Source: Lasiodiplodia sp. COLG20 (taxonomy: Eukaryota; Ascomycota; Dothideomycetes; Botryosphaeriales; Botryosphaeriaceae). Taken from it: DNA of 64,000 bases. Positions 44,436-56,100 of the stretch are shown here, one piece after another. Positions within the stretch are counted from its first letter, which is position 1. Each line of letters starts with the position of its first letter. Position numbers and translations under genes: made by a program. Under the pieces are notes generated by a model. That model made no database searches, was not told the DNA's origin, and saw only the letters and a program-made list of their open reading frames with translations. The stretch spans positions 1-64,000 of the forward strand of contig VNWV01000017.1 in assembly GCA_009801085.1 (NCBI GenBank), written 5' to 3'.

Positions 44436-45092
44436 ATGGCTCGCATAAACCATAGAGCGAACGACCTATTTCCTGTAGCAGACCTCCTCCCTATCTTTCT
44501 ACCATGCATACTGTTTATTGTCGCAACCATCTACGCGCTCATCTTAATGCTGAAGCATCGGACCTGGTGCGCCTTGGCTTCTGTGATTGCTGGCCCACTC
44601 CTCGCCCTCGGGAGTTTCTTCCCGAAAGCTGATTTACGCCTAGTGGGTAGTCTACCAGTCAGGATAGACAACGTCTTCACTAGGTACTTTGTATCCCCAG
44701 CGCCACTTCGTCTAACGCATCCCTGACTATTTGTAAGCTTCGGCGCATATCTCATCATGCGACTCGTCCTCGTAACCTTCTCCCGCATGTCCTCTTTTCT
44801 CCAACCCGGTCCAGATGGCTCTACGCTGCTGAAAGAACGCAAGATCGCGTCATACCTACTTCATTTCAATCTTGTTAGCATCTGTGCAGTGCCTATACCG
44901 CTAGTGCGGGTATTTGCTCCTCTCCCTGAAATAACTTTTCTTGTCTATTTCGCATACCTGCACTACGCGCACGCCGAGTCTTATACCCGAGCAGCCGAGC
45001 GGAAACATGCTGCAACACTATCAGAAGTCAAATCCTCTCGTCCCATGATGGACTTGTTCTTCGCTAATCGGCAGATTGTAGTGATATTGATA
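44436..45092 (+). CDS. Small multi-pass membrane protein, 3' end unresolved
   Basis: Exon 1 is 44436-44683 and exon 2 44738-45092 (54-nt intron, GTACTT to GTAAG), 201 codons in phase so far. ATG 44436-44438 sits in CACAATGG. Hydrophobic segments: Leu-Leu-Pro-Ile-Phe-Leu-Pro-Cys-Ile-Leu-Phe-Ile-Val (about residues 17-40), a second around Cys-Ala-Leu-Ala-Ser-Val-Ile-Ala-Gly-Pro, one in Leu-Leu-His-Phe-Asn-Leu-Val-Ser-Ile-Cys and one in Ile-Thr-Phe-Leu-Val-Tyr-Phe-Ala-Tyr. A GTAAGT donor follows. A plausible last exon (45150-45220) encodes Glu-Val-Phe-Phe-Arg-Tyr-Val-Leu-Arg-Phe...His-Tyr-Trp-Thr then TGA, but the splice phase does not fit cleanly. Family not recognised. Confidence 0.6.
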
Positions 45093-45765
45093 GTAAGTCT
45101 AGCTGGTTCCAAACAATTACAGTCGATGTGAGTCTTACAGATTGACCAGCTTCGGGCCGCATGCGGAGGTATTCTTTCGCTATGTCCTCCGTTTCACCAA
45201 CGCTCATTACTGGACGTGATTACAAGCGAAGGTACACTGATTTGTAAGTTGGGTCTCTCTCTAATTGGTGGCTATATTCTAAAAGGCATTGGAAGTGTGT
45301 TACTGGACCTTATTTTTCAACTATCCTGGCTTGTGCTTGCCTAAGGATTGGACTTATCTGCGCTATCGCCCGGAACCGAAAAGCTATCAGCCAGTACCTC
45401 TTACAGATCTCAGTTGATCTTAACAGAAGTCAGGTTTGGAGTTGTTTTTCGGCACACGCTCACGAGGCAAGGTTTCTCAATAAAACACAATTCAATTTAG
45501 AGCTTTTCTGATCAAGGAAATCCAATATCTTCCTCTCAACATCTTGACCGGAATAACACCAGGAACCATTTTCTATAGCCTTTTAACCGTCTCCTAAGAT
45601 GAGGGATCCACTAAGAACTTTCTTTCATATCTGATTCCCAACGCCTCCAGCCCTGTTCGTCATCGACCATCCTTCAACCATCCATGTCAACCACATCATC
45701 CTCCGATTGTCGCTGCAATCTGGGCTCCTCCGCAAGCAGGCCTGGTGATTGCGAGAACCAACCCT
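45093..45765. other. Intergenic region
   Basis: Contains the possible last exon of the membrane protein gene (45150-45220) and AT-rich sequence; otherwise nothing recognisable. Confidence 0.4.
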
Positions 45766-46227
45766 CTACGGCAAGAGAGGGAAGAACGGACGCAACTTGT
45801 TGCGAACACGCACGAAGACGACCGGGTCGATACCGTGACGAAGCGCAACCTGCTCTAGCTTGCTGTCCTTCGCCGGGTTGACGACCTCGCAGATCGACTT
45901 CCAGTGGGGCACGCCGCAGAGGTAGGCGGTCGTACGATAGAAAGCCCAGCGCATCGTGAACTTTCCCAGCATGAACGCGTAGACCGGCGCATTGTGCAGG
46001 GTGGCGAGGGGAGGCAGGTCGCCGACCGGGAAGCCGTCGTACTGTGCGCGGCTGATAGTGAAGATAACGTCGGAGCTCTCGCTGAGCCTCTCGACGATGG
46101 TAACTGCGGCATCGCGCTCCTCGATCTCCTCTCGGAGGCGATCTTGATGCCAGGGAGCGGGTGACTGGCGCGCGAGGCCGAGCATCGCGTGCCAGCGGTG
46201 GAGGAACTTCTGCAGCATCGGGCGCAT
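45766..46227 (-). CDS. Conserved fungal hypothetical protein, 153 aa
   Basis: A single-exon frame with coherent GC-rich codon use. It begins Met-Arg-Pro-Met-Leu-Gln-Lys-Phe-Leu-His-Arg-Trp-His and has a Trp-His-Gln-Asp-Arg-Leu-Arg-Glu-Glu block. It then has Leu-Ser-Glu-Ser-Ser-Asp-Val-x-Phe-x-Ile-Ser-Arg-Ala, Tyr-Asp-Gly-Phe-Pro and Val-Cys/Glu-Val-Val-Asn-Pro-Ala-Lys-Asp. I recognise this as a small protein conserved across Pezizomycotina without known function. No signal peptide; one moderately hydrophobic stretch (Pro-Val-Tyr-Ala-Phe-Met-Leu). Likely intact. Confidence 0.8.
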   Translation of the reverse strand: MRPMLQKFLHRWHAMLGLARQSPAPWHQDRLREEIEERDAAVTIVERLSESSDVIFTISRAQYDGFPVGDLPPLATLHNAPVYAFMLGKFTMRWAFYRTTAYLCGVPHWKSICEVVNPAKDSKLEQVALRHGIDPVVFVRVRNKLRPFFPLLP

Positions 46228-47250
46228 TGTTTTGAGTTTCGTGGTTTGCTGTTTTCTGAGGGAGGATTGCGGTGCTGGGTGGGCTCAAGCGGGATGCTGG
46301 CTCGAGGGTGGTGAGGATAGTGATGGAGGTGGGTGTTGTATAGAGGAGGAAGAAAGAAGGACTGACCGGTGGACAGCTTGGTATTTGGGCTTGGGCCGTA
46401 GCAGTGAATGCATACACGGGCCGAGAAGTCCGGTCACTTCGACAAAATCTGTGATATACCAACCAACTATAACACTTCTGACTACGCCTTCAAGTATAAC
46501 ACTTGATCTTTCACGTACTAACACAGAGAATAGTATGCCATCTACCAAAATTGTTAAAGGTGAAAGCGCCCATATCTCTTAACAATGGAGGCAAGACTGC
46601 ACTTGCCTTGTGCCCATTTTCCGATAGAGAGGATTTAAACAGTATCTTATCAGGACGATGTGCGTAGATGTGTTGCTATAGAAAAGACGTAAAGTATTAA
46701 TACGGATAGACATGAATTTGGTTATGAGGCGCAATTAAGCTTGGCGCAAGCATCCTACAATCACGCTTGTTGATAGCCCTGCTTTGCTGTCTAGCTTGCC
46801 TTCTCCAGCTCAGCTCAGCACCAAATATTGAGATTGTTTAATGGTCAACGCTACGTATCTCTGTCTCTTTAATTCTACAGACAACATGTGCCCTTACGCT
46901 CACCGTTCGGGCAAACTCGCTTTTTTCGTGTTAATATTGATTATGTAGCAACTATAGGAGCTTCTTCATCACCGCAAAATTGAGGAATAAGTTGTTGGCA
47001 AACACATTTAGTCGCCTAACGGAAGATTGAATTTCTATACACATGAATAGTTTGCTGAAGAGAGAAAAGAATATGAAGAAGACATGTGATAAATTACCAT
47101 GCATAAACAGTAATAGATATCCCTTAAACGAATGGCGTCCCCTCACAATTCATATGCAAAGCAAAGGATCGCGGAAGTGGGACCTGCTTAAGATCTCGCC
47201 GTGCATATAATCTCGAGAGAGCAATGACCGACAGATTTGTACTTCGGCCC
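46228..47250. other. AT-rich gene-poor stretch
   Basis: Beyond the likely promoter of the 153-aa gene, this is AT-rich sequence without a credible gene. Confidence 0.45.
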
Positions 47251-47439
47251 TTACATAACTCTCTCTGATCGAAACATATTTTCGGGTTGCAGCGTCCGGC
47301 GAAGAATACATGGAACATTCCAGCCGTCCAGTATGACAACGCGGTCCTCATCCTGGATGCTCTCGTGACAGATGCCTTGCTTTTCTTCCCGATTGAAAGA
47401 GAAAACATGCCTTCCCCATTCAAACATCCGGACACTCAC
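47251..47439 (-). pseudogene. Relic of an HET-protein C-terminus
   Basis: A 62-codon minus-strand frame reads Gly-Arg-His-Val-Phe-Ser-Phe, then Gly-Ile-Cys, then Asp-Arg-Val-Val-Ile-Leu-Asp-Gly-Trp-Asn-Val-Pro-Cys-Ile-Leu-Arg. That is the order of the C-terminal beta module of HET proteins (compare the end of the gene at 12540-14717: Arg-Phe-Phe...Gly-Asp-x-Val-Val-Leu...Val-Pro-Leu-Ile-Leu-Arg). No HET domain is found upstream on the same strand, so this is a fragment of a decayed gene. Confidence 0.5.
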
Positions 47440-47981
47440 GGCTGTCTTCAGACCTTCAGTCGAGCTCTACTTTGATTCTCTCCTTTCCATAGTCGGCCAG
47501 AAGTCCCGCGCCGCATGATCAGGCATGTCGTCCCGAGATTCCTGCGCCTTTTCGGATTGCAATAAACCAACAAGGTATTCGCTAAGTCTCACTCGTCTAG
47601 GAAAGAAGAATAAGGGCTGTTTACATAAAGCATAGGTCATAGGGGCAGATCCGGGCAGACTCGGCTAAGCCCGGATTGTCTCGGTAAAAATCGGTTGTTT
47701 GAATGAGTTTTGGAGCTCGTTAGTAATGATAGTAGCCGTAGTAATCCTCTTTTGTTAGCGCTAATTTGTTAGCAGCCTTATTATAAGCTTGGAACCTTGT
47801 TCTCCGAAAGTCTTCGTCCGTAGAAATCAGTCCTATCCAACACGGACAAAAACTTCCGAGTAAGAAAAATGAGAGTACAAATTGGTCATGTAGACTCCTG
47901 TTTCTGCCGACGCTATCGAAAGTTCTAATTCTGAGGAATTACCTTGTACTTGAGACAATTTTTCAGTCAAAGCGAAATACC
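47440..47981. other. Upstream region of the SDR gene
   Basis: AT-rich; a run of gttagtaatgatagtagc/ttagcgctaatttgttag motifs at 47720-47780 looks like old repeat. Presumed promoter of the SDR gene near its right end. Confidence 0.4.
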
Positions 47982-49001
47982 ATGGCCGCCATCCTACCGA
48001 TCAAGAACTTAACCAAAACCGTTCACCGTACGAAATATCCCGCCGTTGACCCCATCAACCCGGCTATCTCGGCCGCTGGCAAGACCGTCCTCATCACCGG
48101 CGGCGCAACCGGGATTGGCTACGCCATCGCACACTCGTTCGCCGCCGCGGGCGCCGGGACCCTCATTCTCCTCGCCCGCCGCGCCCATGTGCTCGAAGAG
48201 AGCGCCGACAAACTACGCAAAGAGTTCCAGGAGAAAGGAACAACGGTTTGGACATATGCCATTGACCTCAAAGACAAGAAGAGCGTTGGTACTGCTTTTG
48301 AGGATGTGAGGGCAAAATTGAACAGTGGAGGTGGAGAAGAGGAGCAAAATGATATCGACATCCTGGTGACAAGTGCGGTGCACCTTGAGCACGGTTTACC
48401 CGTGCTAGCTTACACCGACGAGGCTTTCAGAGAAACATTCGAGACGAATGTACTCGGAAATATGAATGTCCTTCGTGCATTTCTCGGGCCGGAAGCTGCA
48501 GCTGTGCCGGTGCTGGGCCTAGATCGTCCAAAAGAGCTGGAATCGAAGACGCAAGAAAGACAGGAAGAACAGGGAGCGAGCAAGACAAGCAGAGGCAGGA
48601 CGAAGGAAAAGATCATCATCGATGTCTCGACCAATGCAACCTACGTTCCGTATCCATCGACCGCTCTCTACGCTCCTACCAAGTATTACTTTACGTATGT
48701 ACTGCGCCATCTTCAGAACGAGCTCGATCAACTGGGGGGCAGTCTGCGTGTTCGGGTCCACAGCTTCCATCCAGGCGAGATATACACGCCTGCAGCTGAG
48801 CGCGCCGGAATTCCGCGGGATGCATATGAGTTTGACGATGAGAGCTTGCCTGGAGGGTTTGCAGTATGGTTGGCGAGCCCAGCGACAGAATTTCTAAAGG
48901 GCCGGTTTTTGTTTGCGCGATGGGACGTGGACGAGATCGTGGAAATGAGGGAGCGTTTTGAGCAGGATGAGGAGTTGTGCAGGATTGTCCTGAAAGTCTG
49001 A
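47982..49001 (+). CDS. Short-chain dehydrogenase/reductase, 339 aa
   Basis: A single exon with ATG 47982-47984 in ACCATGG context. A ~30-residue N-terminal extension precedes the Rossmann fold: Val-Leu-Ile-Thr-Gly-Gly-Ala-Thr-Gly-Ile-Gly (cofactor loop). Next come Ile-Asp-Leu-Lys-Asp (adenine side), Leu-Val-Thr-Ser-Ala in the position of the usual Asn-Ala-Gly, Phe-Glu-Thr-Asn-Val-Leu-Gly-Asn and catalytic Ser in Ile-Asp-Val-Ser-Thr. The Tyr-x3-Lys motif is Tyr-Ala-Pro-Thr-Lys. Replacement of NAG by TSA and a Gln/Glu-rich insertion before the Ser are unusual but seen in fungal SDRs. Cytosolic NAD(P)-dependent oxidoreductase; substrate unknown. Confidence 0.88.
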   Translation: MAAILPIKNLTKTVHRTKYPAVDPINPAISAAGKTVLITGGATGIGYAIAHSFAAAGAGTLILLARRAHVLEESADKLRKEFQEKGTTVWTYAIDLKDKKSVGTAFEDVRAKLNSGGGEEEQNDIDILVTSAVHLEHGLPVLAYTDEAFRETFETNVLGNMNVLRAFLGPEAAAVPVLGLDRPKELESKTQERQEEQGASKTSRGRTKEKIIIDVSTNATYVPYPSTALYAPTKYYFTYVLRHLQNELDQLGGSLRVRVHSFHPGEIYTPAAERAGIPRDAYEFDDESLPGGFAVWLASPATEFLKGRFLFARWDVDEIVEMRERFEQDEELCRIVLKV

Positions 49002-49305
49002 ATACCTCAATATTCGTACTTCTCTGATAGCGAGCGCGCGTTGCCGAGAAGGGGCGAGGGTATGGTAGAAGATAAAAATCAACGAAGGCATTCGTCTCGC
49101 TCAGAGGCTCGCATTCGTCCCAGCATCCACCCACCCACAATCTCCTAAGTTGAAACACGTACTGTGTCACTATTTTGAAATTCTTTGAATGGTCTGTAAT
49201 CGTATCTTATTTAGGGCGATGGTTCAGGTTGAATGAGTTCAACTTAATTGGTCCTGTACTATTTAGCGTCTATAGCTTGTTATGATCTCGTTCCATCAGA
49301 GCGAG

Positions 49306-50199
49306 CTAGCGTGCATAGCCTAAAAGCTCCGTGACACTCTGCGCCCACTCCTCCGGATCCGTAACATAACCCAAGTGTGCACCGGCAACCTCCTGTACCT
49401 CCTTTCCGATTGCATGCGAAATGACCTTGATCGGTCCCAACCCAGGCCCATCAGGGGAGTCCATTCCCACCACAGGGACAAGCTTGTCAGCCTGTGTCTT
49501 GAGTCCCTCGATGTCCAAGGGTGAGCTAGGATACTGCCTCAGCTCGAACTCGAACCAGAACATGGAGTTTGCGCGAATTTCATCGCTTTGTGAGCCGTCC
49601 ATGGCAGCTTTCATGAGAGGGGCGTCCTTCGAACCGGACAGCCCTCTGGTGAAAGCTTCCATTGCTGCCGAGCTGCCGTGAGCTCGGTACGTTGAGTAGA
49701 CACCGTCGATTATGCCCTCTGCGGCGGGGCGAATGTCAGCAGGGAGGACAGCCAGACTCGGAGGCTCATGGGCGATAAGTCTGGAGACTGATTGAGGGTG
49801 CTGCAAGAGAAGATTCATGGCCACGATTGCGCCGGAGGAGGTGCCCAGGACAGCAGCTGGGCCCCGGGCCACGTGTTGGATCAGGCGGTGCGCGTCGTCA
49901 GCGTCCGTCTCCAGACGTTTGCTAAAATCCTGGGATCCCCGCAGGAGGCTTCTTGAGTATCCGCGGCGATCCCATGTAATGACGGTGAAATTGTTTGAGA
50001 GGCGATCGACTACGGCTGAGAAAACGGACCCGCGGCCGTCTGCGCCGGGGATGAGGAGTAGAAATGGGCCGGTCCCGGCGACTTCATACCAGAGTGAAGC
50101 TCCAGGTACCTCGAGAGTAGGCATTGTCAGAGAGTGGGTGGTATTGGGGTAACCAGGTGGTAGAGAACGCAAAAGCGCGAGATGGTGAATGATTTTCAT
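49306..50199 (-). CDS. Alpha/beta hydrolase, up to 297 aa
   Basis: One exon. The first ATG is at 50197-50199; an internal Met at 50122-50124 (Met-Pro-Thr-Leu-Glu-Val-Pro-Gly) gives 272 aa and matches the usual start of the family. Motifs: oxyanion-side Leu-Leu-Leu-Ile-Pro-Gly-Ala-Asp-Gly, then Thr-Trp-Asp-Arg-Arg-Gly-Tyr-Ser, nucleophile elbow Gly-Thr-Ser-Ser-Gly-Ala, acid near Val-Val-Gly-Met-Asp, and His in Gly-Ala-His-Leu-Gly-Tyr near the C-terminus. No secretion signal. A hydrolase of the haloperoxidase/epoxide-hydrolase-like group; substrate unknown. Confidence 0.88.
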   Translation of the reverse strand: MKIIHHLALLRSLPPGYPNTTHSLTMPTLEVPGASLWYEVAGTGPFLLLIPGADGRGSVFSAVVDRLSNNFTVITWDRRGYSRSLLRGSQDFSKRLETDADDAHRLIQHVARGPAAVLGTSSGAIVAMNLLLQHPQSVSRLIAHEPPSLAVLPADIRPAAEGIIDGVYSTYRAHGSSAAMEAFTRGLSGSKDAPLMKAAMDGSQSDEIRANSMFWFEFELRQYPSSPLDIEGLKTQADKLVPVVGMDSPDGPGLGPIKVISHAIGKEVQEVAGAHLGYVTDPEEWAQSVTELLGYAR

Positions 50200-53140
50200 G
50201 AGAACGCCGCAACGATGCGCCTTTATGTGTGGATTTTACCGACCATTTGGCGAAACGCACGCCCAGAAATTTCCTTTTTAGGCGTCACCATCCCACTTTA
50301 ACTAAATAAAGCAAAGACTGCATTCTTACATTTCTCAACCACGTCATTAAACAATTACTAACTCACCGAATCAACCCGACAATTCCCGAACGCCGTAATC
50401 CGACATGCATACACTTCGCGCACGAAGCTGACTTGGGCGCTTCATTTATCAGCATCGCCCTGGTGAATGCAAAACATATCAGCCCATAGGAATCAACAGC
50501 TGTGGGGAGCGATGAATGGCCGAAACGCAGCGTGCAGATTCGTCGTTATTTGGAAATCTTGGACAATAGGGGTTGGCTGAGAGAGGGCCCTGGGAGAGGC
50601 CTCATCTGGCTAGGCCGGATCAAGTTTGTTATTTTCTCCCAGCTCAAGATTGATTGGAGCAGTCTCGTCAAGACATCCCCAGCAATATGAGAGAGCTTGG
50701 TGTGGAGGAGCCTTGGGAGGGGTTATGCGAAATAAGAAGCAGGCGATGCGATTGCCTTCGCGAGCCTCTATCAAGGGGATCTCTCGCGTTGTTGCATCCA
50801 GACGCCGGCCATGATTGTAGAAGTCTAGGATCTTCCTAGTAATAGGGCCGCGTATCTTCTTTTCGAAGACGCGCGAGAGGCCGGGTCACTGGGACAGGTG
50901 GTTGATAATGCGAACGACCAGTAACTTATACGGGCTTCCGCTGCGTCTTCGACTCCTCTTTGCTAGGCCAGCTGACACGTGCTTATTTCCGTGTAGGGGA
51001 CAGGCTACGCGATGGCAGCGCTAAGGGTACCGAGAGTACGGAACAATCTCTAGGCCTTTCGTCCTGGTTGACGGTTGTGCTAAAAAGATGACATAGGTGT
51101 GGACGCGCTGTAGAACCTGTAAGGGGTAAATCTGTAATGCACAAGAATTGCAAGGCTGTTTTCGCTGAGATGCTGCGTGTGCTGGTGACGGTACCTAAGC
51201 TCAAGGTTATAAAAATGTTAAAGGGAAGCTTGATGGTCTGTAATCATAGTCGATGGCTGTTAAAGTCGTTTCTCAAGACATGAACTATGAAGAAGTGAGG
51301 CTGAGTGGCTGGGTCGGTAGTCTCGGCACGTCAGCAGGCAGCAACCATTCACCCAGTAATAGTAAGGTCGGAGTTTGTATACGGTGCTATTGATTGGCGG
51401 TTGCATTCAGATTGCAATCATTGCTAATCCTAATTTTCCGCTCTACATTCCTCAGTATAACCAAGATTAAGAGCGCAACGACAACTAAGTTATATGATGA
51501 AGACAGTACGTCTGTGTCAAGGTGTGACTACAAGAAAAACGCCATAAATGGAGATGCAAAAGGCTGGAGAAACGACGTGTAGCGATGTAAATAGAGTCAT
51601 TTGCCGTTTCTAACGCTTAAATAAACATGAACAAAACGCATGTCAGCGTATCTCCCCTGCTACCTCAGCCTTGCCTATGCTACCACCAGTCTCTTTCACA
51701 TGCGCGTCATCGTCCATCTCAGAGTGGGCCCCTTTGTCCCAATAAAACCCTATTCTCTACTGTAACAGTGCGACCTCCATGGAGGGGTAGAACTCCACCT
51801 ACCTGAAAGGACAGGGCGATACCAGTGTGAATACGTGATAGGTTAGACACGTCAAGTACCTTGAATGATCCTGCGACAAAACGCGTATGAACAGTAAGCG
51901 AAATAGGCGAGTAAAGGCTGGCCAGACGAATGATCGCTGTTCCATTGTCCCCATGCGCAGCAACGCACGTAGGGGCTTGAGGGTGTTTCAGGGCTCTCAG
52001 CACCGCCATGTGGTTAGCCTGATTGGGACCGCTCTGGCACTTGTATCCCAGGGGGCAACATTCCGAGCCACACGTCTCCAGCGTGGCCGTGAGGTTGGTC
52101 GTGTGGGGGGCGTTCGAAGTGGTTTAGTGCAGCTTTTTCCACATAAAATGTAGCCCATCGTGTAGGCCCTTAGAAAGAGCAATCCATCGAGTTCAAACAG
52201 AGGGTTTCTGTCAACATGCAAGGACTGCCTTCTTTAAAAACGACAAACGCGTGGAAGAACGGGAGGGAAAGCAGGGAATGGTTTCTAAGTAGTGACATCA
52301 AGAAGCTTGAAAGTTATGAAAGAGCAGCTCCGTACAACACTTTTCCCTTTCGAAAAGCTACTAAAGGTAGCTGTGTTGAAGTCATATCACGTGATGAGCA
52401 CTAGTCCACATATTCATGCTCTACATGCCTCATTCTCTATGTGAGTATGACTAGGCAACCCGTTCTTTGCGTGTCAGATGGATCCTCAGCAGGCAGGAGC
52501 CTGGAGGCGGCTATGCCGCCCTGGAGGAGGCGGTGATGGTGGTAGTGGGGTTGCGTGCAGTGCCAGTGGGTGAATAGGGAAACGATTCGCAGGAGTATTG
52601 TGATGTGGGGATCGGGGCTGAAAAATCAAAATGTCTGCCTTGCCATTCTGAATATCTGGTAATCATCGACCAGTTATTTGGACGGTAGAGGCGAAGCGAA
52701 GATGCAATATCGACGCGCCCCCGCTGTTCTCGATACTATTATGTGCATGGCCTACTGACCGGTGAGACTGTGCCGCATTGTAGCCTGGTAGGCAATAGTG
52801 GGGCCGTCCTTCGTGATTGGTTGGGGTGGCCCAGTGGGGTAATTGTAATACACAGCCACAAACCACGCCGCAGTCTTGGCCCCACTGCGGCCTTGACAGG
52901 ACTCTCACCCCAGTATCTTCAGCCAGTGATATGAACATGGTGCAGGCTTACTTATCTCCAGCCCTTGAGTTCCACTTTCCCTGTTTGCTTAATCTCAATC
53001 GATTGAAAAAAAGACTATCTTGCACCAACTTACTGGTCTTCGTCTTTCCTTCAGCACTCCACATCATCCAAAATCGCCCCCACTTATCACTTCGCGCTCT
53101 TCTCTTTTATTGAAATTTTGACACAACTACGCCATCTCCA
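50200..53140. other. 2.9-kb gene-poor region before the NLR gene
   Basis: Short overlapping frames only. It is punctuated by AT-rich and mixed segments; a purine-rich ctggaggaggcggtg motif lies near 52522-52540. The last few hundred bases hold the NLR promoter and a CT-rich leader (53030-53110) typical of fungal 5' ends. No repeat with clear ends found. Confidence 0.5.
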
Positions 53141-56100
53141 ATGAGTCCGACAGACCTTTGGTCCTATGTACAGCCGGTTCTAGCCACCATTGGGGTTATA
53201 GTTGTCCTCAATTCTTGTGTCTCATTCTATCGCTCCCTCTTCCGCAGCGACAATGGTGTTACCGCACTCACCCAGTTTCAACCCCCGCCAGAGGACGAGG
53301 CCATCAATATTCAACAAATTGAGTCCCTGAATCTTGCTACAAGCGACAGACCTAGGAAGAAGTTACGATCCGGAGATTACTCAATTGGGATTATCACCGC
53401 ACTGTCGAACGAAAGGAAAGCAGCCATTTCCATGCTGGATGAAGAACATGCACCTCCTTCCGACTTCTGCAGATCCCGCGAGGATTACAATCCCTACGTA
53501 TGGGGGAGTATGTCGACAGAAAACGAAGCAGCGCACAACGTAGTGATCGCCTCCTTTCCGGCGAAGAGGCCCGGAACCGTTACCGCTGCCGACGTTGCGA
53601 GGCTAATGGTCACTACATTTCCATCCATCCGACTGGGCTTGATGGTTGGCATCGGCGGTGGTGTTCCCAGTCCCAATGACATCCGCCTTGGGGATGTCGT
53701 TGTATCCCTGGGATCTGGAACAACTGCTGGCGTAGTTCAATACGATTTTGGGAAAGAGGAAGAAGGGGGATTCCGTCGCCAAGGACAACTAAACAGTCCG
53801 CCTGTGGCCCTTCTGAGTGCCATAACTGCCCTTGAGGACCGCGATCTTCAGTTAAAACTGAGCACAACAGTCACGATAGCGACCTCGAAAATTCAGAGTA
53901 CTCATTTGAATCTGGACAACGAGCCCAACTATATCTATCAAGGTGCCGAAAATGATCGACTGTTTCGGTCCTGGTACCATGGTCCGGGTATTTCTAGATG
54001 GCCCATTATTTCCTTCCTATTGTCGCTGCTATTGGTCAAGAGAAATCCACGGCGCTCACCAGAGATTCCACGAATTCGCTACGGTCTGATTGCTTCAGGA
54101 AACAGGGTTATCAAAAGCGGCAGGAAGAGAGACGAAATTGTAGCCAGTTTGAAGCGGGACACCAACGGCGGTGATTGCCTTTGCTTCGAGATGGAAGCCG
54201 CTGGGCTTATGAACAACTTTCCTTGTTTGGTCATTCGAGGAATCAGCGATTACGCAGATGCTCACAAGAACGATATGTGGCACAACTATGCTGCATTGAC
54301 TGCGGCGGCATTTGCAAGAGAGTTGCTTCGAGTACTCTCAACTGCTGAGGTATCTTCGTCGAAGCCGGCTGGAGAAATCATTGGACAAATTCAGCGAGGT
54401 TAGTTATTATTATAGCCACGCATACCGTATTGATTCATGAAAACCACTTCTGACTTATTTGCAGATGTGAGAGCCATGAGAGCCGACCTTCAGCAGATAT
54501 CGGATAAGCAGATCCACGACTGGCTGAAACCATCTGACCAACAGACCAATTTCGACCAAGCTCAGCATGAGATAGAACGCTACCAAACGGACAGCACCTG
54601 GTTCTTTGAACATCAAGACTACAGCGATTGGTCATCCCATAATACTCACCATATCTGGTTGCATGGACAGTCTGGCTGCGGAAAGACTGTCCATGCAACC
54701 ACTGTAATAAAACGGCTTCAATCAGAGGCAAGGCTCTGTCTCTACTTCTTCTTCGATTTCCGCGATCCGGAAAAGCAATCACTTCAATCACTGCTGCGAT
54801 CACTCATCTGGCAACTTTTCTGTCGCTCCGACTCCGAACGTGTCAAGACCCTGGTGCGACAGCTATACGAGGACCGGGAATCCCCAACACCAACAATAAA
54901 AAGACTGAAGGACACATTCGATATGATGGTAGAAGCGACCCATGAAGTCCACGTGGTTTTCGATGCTCTCGACGAATCAACAAGAAAAAGTACTGACCGA
55001 GACGAGCTTCTCCGATGGCTGAAATCACGAACGCAGTATGAGGGGCCCGGAATTTGTAAACTCCGAACGATCATTACAAGCCGAAGTGACCAGAAGGACA
55101 TTGTGAATGCTCTCGGTCCCCAGTGTCCAAGCAGAAGAGAGATACGCATCGAGAATGAATCTGCCAAGGTCAAGGCGAGCATTCACCAGTACATACACAA
55201 ACGTCTCAGCAGCGACGTGGGATTTGAGGAGTGGAGGAACTACTCCAACACGAGCCGTGTGCTGATGCCTGAGTCAAAGGAACAGGGAGACATGGAGCGG
55301 TGGCACCCTATCATGAAAGAAGTCGAAACCCGCCTGGTTGACAAAGCTGGCTTTATGTAAGACTTGGGGCTATTCGCGCTTGTAGATACGAACTAATGCA
55401 ATTCAACATTAAGGTTTCGCTGGGCTTCCCTGACAATCAACTCGCTCGGGGAAATGAGCACAGTTCAGAAGATCAAAGAAGCTCTCGAGAGCTTACCCGA
55501 CGGATTGGACGAAATTTACACCCGGAGTCTCGATGAAATCAAACATCACGAATCTGAAGCTATCCGCGTCCTACAAATCATATTGTTCTCCCCTAGAGGA
55601 CTTTCTGAAGAACAAATATTGGAATTGACTAGTGTCAACTTGGAAGCTCCTCCGGGGTATGGAATTGATCCGACAAGGAGAATGAACAGCTTCGATAAGT
55701 TGTCAAGCCTCATGTCAACATTCATCAGAAAGAGCGCTTCCGGGGGAGATCTTCAAATTGCGCACTCTTCCGTAAGAGACTTCTTGCTTTACATGGGTCC
55801 CGGAACTCCGCCAAAATACAGATTTCGGGAAGTCCCGGCAAAGGCCGTTGTTGTTGGAGTTTGCCTGGGTTACATCGACTCAATTCTCACGTGGCACAAA
55901 CCCATTTCATACAAGGAAAATTTTCACCTTCTTCTGAGATCTTTCAACTATATCTGGCGGGAGCTTTCACAGCAGGAGGAGTTCTCAAATCCAACAAGCA
56001 CCAAGCCTACGATCAAAGCAGTTGCTCTTGGCTCCAGTTCACAGAAATGGAGTGTTCAAGAAGAAGCTTACAGTTCCATTCTGAACTTTTTGTTGCATAA

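Noticed and set aside
48691..49170. 159-codon frame antisense to the SDR 3' end
   Set aside because: No domain; overlaps conserved SDR codons.
51719..52221. Two overlapping minus-strand frames of 96 and 74 codons
   Set aside because: No recognisable motif; codon use and mutual overlap look random.
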